A stretch of 64,000 nucleotides of DNA from Macrobrachium rosenbergii (Eukaryota > Arthropoda > Malacostraca > Decapoda > Palaemonidae), in assembly GCF_040412425.1 (NCBI RefSeq), contig NC_089744.1, positions 42,623,599-42,687,598 on the forward strand, read 5' to 3'. Shown here one piece after another: positions 56,053 to 64,000 of the stretch. Made by a program: the position numbers and the translations under genes. Below the pieces are notes generated by a model, which saw only the letters and a program-made list of their open reading frames with translations, was not told the origin of the DNA and did no database searches. Each line of letters begins with the position of its first letter. The stretch's first letter is position 1.

Positions 56053-57276
56053 TCAAGGGGTCCTGGTGAGGGCTGCTGGATTGTTACGCATTACCAGGCT
56101 GCTCGTCTTTTTGCTCTTGTAATAAGTAACCAGATGAATATTCTTGTTGGTTTTAACAGGGCTGACATTATCCTCAATGCTGTTCTTAAGGGCACGTTCG
56201 TCTTCTTTATATTTATGGTGAAATTGTCTTTTATAGAAGAGCTCTTTGCGTTCAGGGGCATTGGGGCGAGATTCCTGCCAGTACCATTTATCAATGTTTG
56301 CCTTGATAGACTCTTCTGTATTCCGGTTTGGGTGTCCATTGTTGACGAGGGTCTGGGCTACACGTTCCATTTCTCCGTGTGTGTTGTTCAAAGAGGAGCA
56401 GTGCAAGAGGGCCCTCCTGACGCAGGCACTGATGGTGAAGCGCTTATACCTCTCGGGGCACTCGCTCGCCCCGTTAGTACACATGCCCAGGTTCATGCAC
56501 TTCATGTAGACCCTTGTAGAAAAAGAGGCCTCTTTCTGTTCCACAAGGACGTCAAGGAAGGGGAGGCAGCGGTTTTGGCTGTGTTTGATTGTGAAGCTGA
56601 GGCAGCTATAGTTGTGGAAAGCACGCCTCAGGTTCTCGGTCTCCTCTTGCTAATTTGCGCTGACAAAGGTATCGTCGATGTAGCGCACGTACATCCTTGG
56701 CTGGTCTGTGTCTTCGAATACCCTTTGCTTCACAGTGCCCATATAGAAATTGGTGAAGAGGACTCCAAGGGGAGAAACCATCGCCACCCCGTCGATCTGG
56801 GTGTACATGGCCACGATGGTTGGAGAAAGGGGTCTTTTTGGTGCATAGGCTATTTCCAGGAGGGTGCGGAGGGCGTGCTCAGGGATGTTCAGGGATGGGG
56901 TGGTGGGGTCCCTATACACACAGTCCAAGATCATCTGGATGGTCTCATCGATGGGGACGTTGGTGAAGAGCACATCCATCGAGGCAATACAACCTCCCGG
57001 GGGGCGCCGCTCTATGACCTCCAGGAACTCTGCTGACGACTTCAGGCTGTGGCTGCTCAGGATATAAGGGGTAAGGATGGCATTTAGCCTCTTAGCCAAT
57101 TGGTATGTCGAGGCAGGAATCTGACTGATGACGGGTCGCAGGGGGTTACCTTGCTTATGTGTCTTGACGTTCCCGTAGATGTACCCCAGGTCATAGTCTC
57201 CCGTGATTGGTGGTAGGTGAAGGGCGTTAGAGGCGGCGTTGACTGTCTGTATGATCCTGTTCACCTCCCGCCTCAT
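56053..57276 (-). pseudogene. Penelope copy A reverse transcriptase
   Basis: On the - strand from 57276: LGYIYGNVKTHKQGNPLRPV, ASTYQLAKRLNAILTPYI, GGCIASMDVLFTNVPIDETI (motif A), YTQIDGVAMVSPLGVLFTNF (motif B; V replaces the G of AMGSPLG), and MYVRYIDDTFVSAN (motif C with YIDD, ~56685). The frame changes near 56650, and the thumb continues from 56544 (KCMNLGMCTNGASECPERY, AQTLVNNGHPN). Telomerase-like RT typical of Penelope. Inactive through frameshifts. Confidence 0.9.
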
Positions 57277-58021
57277 CTTGTCGACGGCTCTTAGTAATTC
57301 TTCGGAATTTGGTACTATCTGCCAGGATATCGTCCAACTTCCGATGGTAGTCTTCGGTGTTTATGAGGACAAAAGCGGCGGTCTTGTCGGCCCTACAAAC
57401 GGTGATGTCTTCTTTCTCCCTCAACTGCTTGGCCACCTCCCTCAGGCACTGGTCGATGATGTTACTCTTGTAGTCGCCCCGGTCGGTAAGAGCCTGAGCC
57501 AACAGGAAGGGTTGAAGGGCGTCCGTCGTTCAGAGGTTGCCAAGGTCCTCTTGTCTTTGGATATTATCCATGAGATATTCGATCTCAAGGGGCTTGTCCA
57601 GGGGCCTTGGCCGGGTGATGTAGTGGCAATTAAGGCCCATTTTCAGGATTTCGTCTTCTTAGGGAGTTGGAGTGTATGTTGGAGAGATTTATATATCCCT
57701 CTTTCTCTTGCGGGATGCATAGCTTGCCCTTGTTGAGGGCGATCAGCTTCTTGGTGATGGTTCTCATCTTTTTCTCCGCATCGTTCTTGTCCAAGCAACG
57801 TAGGCACTCGATGATGTCACTGCAGTGCCCTCACCCTTGGAGGGTGTTGTTCGTTGTTTCATCCTCTTCTGAGGCACTCGAAGGGGCTGCTCCACGGTTG
57901 CTGCTGCGTCAGCGGAAGTCCGGCCACTCGGAGTACAAGTTTTTCTTCTCAACAAGCGTGGCCCTTTCTCTCTCCTTGGACGACGCTGCCGCTGCAGTAA
58001 AATCCTCCTGAAGCTTCTCAT
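57227..58021 (-). pseudogene. Penelope copy A N-terminal region
   Basis: Starts at ATG 58021 (MRSFRRILLQRQRRPRREKG) with a basic, low-complexity N-terminus; the frame breaks near 57760. From 57502 AQALTDRGDYKSNIIDQCLR, DITVCRADKTAAFVLINTED and YHRKLDDILADSTKFRRITK form the conserved block before the RT (R.DK...VL......Y...L). A frameshift near 57240-57276 separates it from the RT. Confidence 0.75.
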
Positions 58022-58070
58022 GCCTCGTTCTCGCTGGGCAGTGGGGTCATGTAGCCGAAGGGGAGTATAT

Positions 58071-58404
58071 GAAGGGAGTAGACCTTCTTTTAAACAGGTC
58101 TTATTAAAAGGGTGGCTGTATTATGCGAATTTATCATACACAGTGTCTTTTCTATTTTTCTTATGATTCGCTTTTCGGGCTCAGTGATGTTAGTCAGCAA
58201 CTGGCCGATATTCATATTGGAAAAAGGATAGTGTGTGGAATGCGGGAAGTCTTTTATTGAAATATCCAATCAGAAATCCTTCGTCATCTGGAATCAGGTT
58301 CTATTTCAGGTACTGTCGACATGTTTCGACCAGCTCATTGGTCATCCTCTGGACGTGGTTGAAGATGATCTGGACAAACAAGGTGCTTGGGTCGGTATTT
58401 ATAG
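58071..58404 (-). repeat. Penelope pLTR, right copy
   Basis: Direct repeat of 55205-55544 with small indels. Ends at GGTCGGTATTTATAG, after which copy B coding DNA starts within about 35 bp. Confidence 0.9.
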
Positions 58405-58437
58405 TGATGTCTTGATCACTGCTGCCACAGCCTGAAG

Positions 58438-59230
58438 TCGTCAGCAGAGTTCCTGGAGGCCCTAAGAGTGGCTTCCCCCGGAGGTTGTATTGCCTTTGAT
58501 GGATGTGGAGTCCCTCTTCACCAACGTCCCCATTGATGAGACCATCCAGATGATCTTGGACCATGTGTATAGGGACCCCACCACCCCATCCCTGAACATC
58601 CCTGAGCATGCCCTCTGCACCGTCCTGGAAATATGCACCTAAAAGGCCCCTTTCTCCAACCATCATGGCCATGTGTACACCCAGATCGACAGGGTGGCGA
58701 TGGGTTCTCCCCTTGGAGTCCTCTTCACCAATTTCTGTATGGGCGCTGTGGAGCAAAGGGTATTCGTAGACATACACCTGCCAAGGATGTACGTGCACTA
58801 CATCAACGATACCTTCGTCAGCCCCAATTCGCATGAGGAGATCGAGAACCTGAGGGGTGCTCTCCACAACTATAGCTGCCTCAGCTTCACAATCAAACGT
58901 AGCCAAAACCACTGCCTCCCCTTCCTTGACGTCCTTGTGGAACAGAAAGAGGCCTCTTCCTCTACGAGGGTCTACACAAAGCGCATGAACCTGGGCATGT
59001 GTACGAACGGGGCGAGTGAGTGCCGCGAGAGGTATAAGTGCTCCACCAGCAGTGCCTACATCAGGAGGGCCCTCTTGCACTGCTCCTCCTGGAATGACAC
59101 ACACGGAGAAATGGCACATGTAGCCCAGACCCTTGTCAACAATGGACACCCAAACCAGAATATAGAAGAATCTATCAAGGTAAACATCGATAAATGGTAC
59201 GAGCAGGAACCTCACCCCAGTGCCCCCTAA
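58438..59230 (+). pseudogene. Penelope copy B reverse transcriptase (partial)
   Basis: Short frames to 58650 encode AEFLEALRVASPGG and the region of motif A, with stops. A 185-codon open frame follows: YTQIDRVAMGSPLGVLFTNF (motif B), MYVHYINDTFVSPN (motif C) and the thumb segment KRMNLGMCTNGASECRERYK. Motif C is YIND instead of YIDD (AAC at 58805-58807), so the first catalytic Asp is Asn. It is dead both by truncation and by this change. Confidence 0.88.
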
Positions 59231-59430
59231 ACGCATAGAGCTCTCCTATAAAGGACAATTTCACCATAAATATAAAGAAGATGAACACGCACACAAGAAC
59301 ATCATCGAGAATAATGTCAGCCCCGTTGAAACCTACAAGAATATTCATCTGGTTATTACAAGAGCAAAAAGACGAGCAGCCTGGTAATGTGTAACAATCC
59401 AGCCCCCCCCCCCCCCCTCAACAGGACCCC

Positions 59431-59871
59431 TTGAAGAAAACCAACTTGGTATACCGGTACTCATGCCCCGTCCGAGGATGCCACGGTTCTTACATCGGTA
59501 TGACCACCATGCGTTTCTCCAAGAGGATTTCCTGCCACGCCCAAGAGGGAGCCATCTTTAACCATGCCAGGACCGCCCATAACCAGAGAATAAGAAAAGA
59601 CATAATCACAAACATGGATATAATTGACCGAACTACCGACCACCGGTGCCTGCCCTTCTTGGAAGCATTGCACATTGGGAAGGAGAAACCAACCCTCAAC
59701 ATTACGCAGGAAACCTTTCTCCTCCCCACGGCCGCCAGGAGATCTGCACCGAACGACCCCCATAGCGAACAAGCGAATCAAAATTCGGCATCTGAGGATC
59801 GAAATTCTCCCATTCATCCCCAGCACTACAGTGCCGCTCACACACAAGACGAGCCCCGAACATCAACATAG
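59431..59871 (+). pseudogene. Penelope copy B GIY-YIG endonuclease (open frame)
   Basis: A 146-codon open frame: LVYRYSCPVRGCHGSYIGMT with the VYxYxC and YIG blocks and the two Cys of the PLE-specific CxxxC motif, then RFSKRISCHAQEGAIFNHAR, HRCLPFLEALHIGKEKPTLN and a Ser/Asn-rich tail. The domain is more intact than in copy A. It is separated from the RT frame by stops and frameshifts between 59230 and 59431, including a poly-C tract of about 14 bases at 59404-59418. Confidence 0.87.
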
Positions 59872-60101
59872 GAGAGAAGGCTCCGCCCGAGATGACCTGC
59901 CCTGGGCAGCCAATCATAATTCAGCACCAATCAAGGCCCCCTATAAATACCGACCCGAGCACCTTGTTTCTCCAGATCATCTTCAACCAAACCACATCCA
60001 GAGGTTGACCAACAGTCTGGTCGAAACATGTCGATGGTACCTGAAACAGAACCTGAATCCAGACAACGGAGGATTTCTGACTGGATATTTCAATAAAAGA
60101 C

Positions 60102-60192
60102 CTTCTTCTTCTTCTTCTTCTTCTTCTTCTTCTTCTTCTTCTTCTTCTTCTTCTTCTTCTTCTTCTTCTTCTTCTTCTTCTTCTTCTTCTTT
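60102..60192. repeat. (TTC)n microsatellite
   Basis: About 29 uninterrupted TTC units starting exactly where the Penelope copy B tail ends. Confidence 0.97.
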
Positions 60193-60690
60193 CTTATATG
60201 ATCAAGACCTTCCTTAAGGTATAGTGGACAAGGATTCCATATGCAATATGAGATGTACTTTTAAAGCATTCAGATTTTATATGTTTTAAATAAATCTTGA
60301 CTTTTGTGAACAGAAAGAGAAAAAACAGATCCTGAGAACATAGAGTCAAAGATCTGTACAGATGTTCCTCACGTATCCTACAACTTAGTAAGCAAATTTG
60401 TTGATCAGTGAAGAGTTAACTGCCCCTCCATCTCCTTCATTGGATAACTAGAGGGTGGCTGAGCTTTTGAGTCTTTAAATTTGCAAACAGAATAAAAAAA
60501 AATTAAGTTAAATATTGATTTTTTCAGGTTTATGCATTACAAAAGATTTTAGTAAGTTTGATAAAAGTGATCTAAGCTAATGTGGTTTATGTGTGTGTGT
60601 TTGAAGTGATATGTAAGCCTAGCCTATTGGCCATCATGTGTGTGTTTATTTACATGTATGCATTATCTTTGTATACATACACTTGCAGTA
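60193..60690 (+). other. Intron spacer, nothing recognised
   Basis: AT-rich; a short open segment at 60316-60410 was considered as an exon and rejected. Confidence 0.5.

Positions 60691-60692
<2 letters not shown>

Positions 60693-60780
<88 letters not shown>
60693..60780. repeat. (CT)n microsatellite
   Basis: About 44 CT units without interruption. Confidence 0.97.
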
Positions 60781-60784
<4 letters not shown>

Positions 60785-60958
60785 CAGTATTTTTATTGAC
60801 ATTTAAACTGGTACTTTATACCTTTATACCTTAATGTATTAGTTTTACATGCATGTTTCATAGTTTGTATGCTTGTATGTATGTTTTACTACAGGACTTT
60901 ATACATAATGTATTAATTTTACATATATTTTTTGGTGTGCTTTTGTATACATGTTTAT

Positions 60959-61078
<120 letters not shown>

Positions 61079-61249
61079 CTTAGTTCTGTATGAAAAACAA
61101 GCAAATACACAGTAAGTGCATATTTTCTTGTATGCAATGTAAGTGTTTATATACGCCAGCACACACGGACTGAAAAAATGTATATGCAACATTAATACAT
61201 TACTGGATTGAGTGCAGAACTGTTACTGCAGTAGATAAATGTCAGTAAG

Positions 61250-61252
<3 letters not shown>

Positions 61253-61332
<80 letters not shown>
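61253..61332. repeat. (GA)n microsatellite
   Basis: About 40 GA units; opposite strand sense to the two CT tracts on its left. Confidence 0.97.
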
Positions 61333-61413
61333 CACAGTAATTTATGAAACTGATAAAACTTACTGAAAATCCTATTTTCATATACAAATATTTTATATAC
61401 AAACTTTCAGATG

Positions 61414-61636
<223 letters not shown>

Positions 61637-64000
61637 GATCACTCATAAAATTCTTTGCCACTGTGGGTTATCCATCAGAGGCAAAGGAGATTTAGGGGAA
61701 GGTGGGGCAGGCTCTTGAGTAGTGGAGGTGGGAGGCTGAAGAAATTTTAGATGACTGATAGGGCACTGCCATCATGAACACATAGGCAGAAGGTTATGTT
61801 ACTTTTCATGCACACAGGAATGGCAGTAGAATTTGCGGATTGGCAGTTAGAGCCTACAGTATGCCTGTTGTCTGCTTAAAAAGGAAAAAGAAAAAAAGCT
61901 GAGCATAGAAAGGCAAAAGAAATATTGTTATTTATATGGTCTCCAAGTTTACAACCAACTTTCAGCTAAGAAACTGTTTACAAAATGATGGTGACCTGTC
62001 ATTGTTAAACCAATATCCAAACTAGACACAAATCTTAGTAATCCATCAAAGTATAGACCAGTATCTTGAACAGGCTGTTGATGCAAAGTGATGGAAAGAA
62101 TGGTGAACTCACTGTATGAAATGGTATTTAAAAACCTAATAGGGGTCACAGAACACTGCACTTCACCTCATAACACTCAGAAGATCATATTCAGAAAGGA
62201 TCTGAATGGACTCAAATGATGATTGCAAGGTTTTTTGACATCCAAAAGGTTTACTATACTATTTGGAGATAGCTATGATGAAATCACTGTAACCATAATA
62301 TTTGAGGTAGCCTACCTTTAATAAATAAAAAAAAATGTCCTGCACTTTTCAGTTATGAATAGAAGAACATTTACTTAGATAGATAAAAAAAATTGTCCGA
62401 GAGGAAAGTGTTGTGAGTTGCATATTGTTTTTCTTTGCAATTAAAATATTAGGAATCAGTTAACATTCAGTTCATTATATATGGATTACCATAACATTTT
62501 CTATACTGCCTCAAAGGCTGACATGCCTTGTATATTCTTGTGACACAAAAATAGATCCTTGGGGTATTGCAGTAGGCATGTAATTCTGTGCAGCAGATCC
62601 TTAACCTTAGAATTTGTCCTTCCTTGGGTATTACATAGAGTACATATCCTTACACAATTGTACTGTCTGTCCAGAAGTTTTGCAAATATCCCTGGACATC
62701 ATAAGACATAAAGGTCTAAATTATGCACTGTTTTCACAGCAGAAATGTCATCAATGTGGTCAGCAGTTAAGGTTATTAAAAACTTGCCATCTCCGAGGTT
62801 ATCCAAATTCCAATGACTGATGAAGTATTTGTAGAAGCCCTTGAAATCTTAAGTTGAAAAAATTAAATTTGTCTTTCACAAATTATATGGAGTTGGTATA
62901 AATGGTGATCTAATGTTTGGTCCTTGCACATGACTTAACACACCTGCCTGCTGCTGACCAAGACTTGCTAGCCACCCCCTGCTGATCCCTTATATAAGGA
63001 ACAGGACTCACCATGATAGACAGTCTACTCTCTTCCTTTGGCGTGATCATGGTTGGTAGAGCCTGGGCATATGTGGCCTTGAAGAATATCTACTGGAAAA
63101 GAGCAACTAAGAAAACCACCACATTTCAGTTATTGGGCCTAGTCTCCATTGTAGTTATTCAGTATCTTGCATCTAGTGCATTCCTTTCCAATAAAAGACT
63201 CTCTACTTCACAAGTGACAAACATTGTAGTTACTGACTGAGTGCAGTGACATGGGAAAAGCAAAAATCAGCAAGATTGAAAAATTACAGTACGGTATAAA
63301 TTGATGCAGCTGATGCCACCACCACATTTAACAGTAATGATGTTAATAGTAATAATAACCAGTAGTCTGACAAGCTCTTTTTGCTTTGTCCAAGCTTTAC
63401 TGCTCTCTAATAACTCTGGAGTCTAGTGTGCCCTGATATGTTCTAAGACCTGCCCTTTCACCACATGATGTTGTTTTCTCCCCCTTTTTTATCCATTAGG
63501 TTTTCAAATGCATTTCAGTTATCAAAGAATTTTACTACAATATTTTGTGATATTGGGCTTCTAATGACTGCATTTGTTACATTTAATAATTAGTACAGAG
63601 TTCATGAAGATACCTCTTCCAAACCATCCACATGGCTACCTTCCATAATGTACTTTTTTTGTTTCCTATCTTTGCTTACTTTTTTCAGTCCTCTTCTCGC
63701 CATTTCACTCTCTCACTTTGGAAGCATTTTTGACCTCTTCCTCCAATATCAAAGGAATAGTCGGCAGTGCAGGTTGATCAGCGCACAAGTTTGCTGATGA
63801 CCAATTTCCGCTACATGAACTTGCTCGTGTTCAGTCCAGTCCCTTGCATGACCTCTGTCACTCCGTTCTAGGGAGAGGGGGACCGACCTTGATTGTTCAT
63901 GTTTTTGTCTCTTGGGAAACATGAAGGGAAGAATGCACTTTCCTAAGACTAGTTCTCCAGAGCTATCTCTGTATGTCTTGGCAGCTCCTGGCAGTTGGTC
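61637..64000 (+). other. Intron sequence to window end, nothing recognised
   Basis: No BAG6 exon, transposon domain or RNA gene could be identified. Several short frames exist (for example 63013-63240) without family resemblance. From about 63700 the DNA becomes GC-richer with TGCTCGTGTTCAGTCCAGTC, which may be the start of another decayed retroelement. Confidence 0.45.

Larger units (their letters stand above)
55205..58404 (-). mobile_element. Penelope-like element, copy A, nearly full length
   Basis: Two direct pLTRs (55205-55544 and 58071-58404) flank a - strand coding region with Penelope-type reverse transcriptase and a C-terminal GIY-YIG endonuclease, which together define PLEs. The order on the - strand is pLTR, ATG at 58021, RT, GIY-YIG, pLTR. 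Coding is interrupted by frameshifts. A second, 5'-truncated copy in the opposite orientation follows directly at 58405. Confidence 0.88.
58405..60101 (+). mobile_element. Penelope-like element, copy B, 5'-truncated and inverted
   Basis: On the + strand the element begins inside the RT (near GTCGTCAGCAGAGTTCCTGG at 58438) and runs through the RT motifs, GIY-YIG and the 3' pLTR segment (59935-60101), which is the inverse of the pLTR of copy A. The sequence stops at AATAAAAGACC and passes into a (TTC)n tract. Copies A and B are therefore arranged 5'-to-5', sharing or abutting the pLTR at 58071-58404. Confidence 0.87.

Noticed and set aside
56023..57036. 337-codon open frame on the + strand
   Set aside because: It is the antisense shadow of the Penelope copy A reverse transcriptase; motifs are on the - strand.
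58301..59236. 311-codon open frame on the - strand
   Set aside because: Antisense shadow of Penelope copy B; the RT motifs lie on the + strand.
60314..60412. Possible next BAG6 exon after AACAG
   Set aside because: The open phase (REKTDPENIESKI) does not fit the phase-0 end of exon C, and no BAG6 similarity is visible.
63013..63240. 75-codon open frame near the window end
   Set aside because: No family resemblance, no splice context fitting BAG6; indistinguishable from chance or transposon debris.

Overview
This window is eukaryotic, intron-dominated DNA, most probably from a decapod crustacean. The inference rests on the combination of DIRS-like tyrosine-recombinase retrotransposons, a Ty1/copia element, RTE-type LINEs, Penelope-like elements (PLEs), pogo/Tigger DNA transposons and very long (CT)n, (GA)n and (TA)n microsatellites. 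No species marker is present.

One host gene is visible, on the + strand: three exons of a BAG6 (BAT3/Scythe) orthologue at 3867-3984, 24387-24599 and 54411-54586. They encode part of the N-terminal ubiquitin-like domain, its end plus a Ser/Gly/His-rich linker, and the helix-rich stretch that follows. Splice phases agree across all three exons. The first exon(s) and the downstream exons lie outside the window or were not found. The introns are about 20.4 kb and 29.8 kb long.

The introns are layered transposon deposits.

Upstream of exon A (1-3866): the 3' end of a DIRS family-1 copy, two tandem DIRS family-2 termini, and GA/CT-rich repeats.

Intron 1 (3985-24386): a shortened pogo/Tigger element with a transposase remnant (4952-6337); a non-LTR RNase H scrap; a MITE; an old DIRS family-2 element (7325-13695) hosting a pogo MITE, a tRNA-derived SINE and another MITE; an old DIRS family-3 element (14012-22612) hosting a TTAA-flanked element packed with ~360/380-bp tandem repeats (17081-19615); and a second SINE with a perfect 14-bp target duplication.

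Intron 2 (24600-54410): a Ty1/copia-type element on the - strand (25167-36679, perfect 5-bp duplication TTAGT) whose left LTR is split by a nearly complete DIRS family-1 element (25456-31825); then unassigned degenerate DNA, a second pogo MITE, a DIRS RT remnant, a second TTAA/tandem-repeat element (45509-47700) and an RTE-type LINE (47876-50975, - strand).

Downstream of exon C: two PLEs in opposite orientation (55205-58404 on -, 58405-60101 on +), then large microsatellites and unassigned DNA.

The strongest candidate for something under-described is the pair of TTAA-flanked elements. Each carries matching inverted termini and an internal array of ~360/380-bp units, with different unit orders in the two copies: in effect a mobile satellite, probably moved by a piggyBac-type transposase. 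A second is the splice-donor-like GGTAAGTA motif kept at the termini and internal complementary regions of three diverged DIRS families. Nearly every transposon coding region here is broken by stops or frameshifts.
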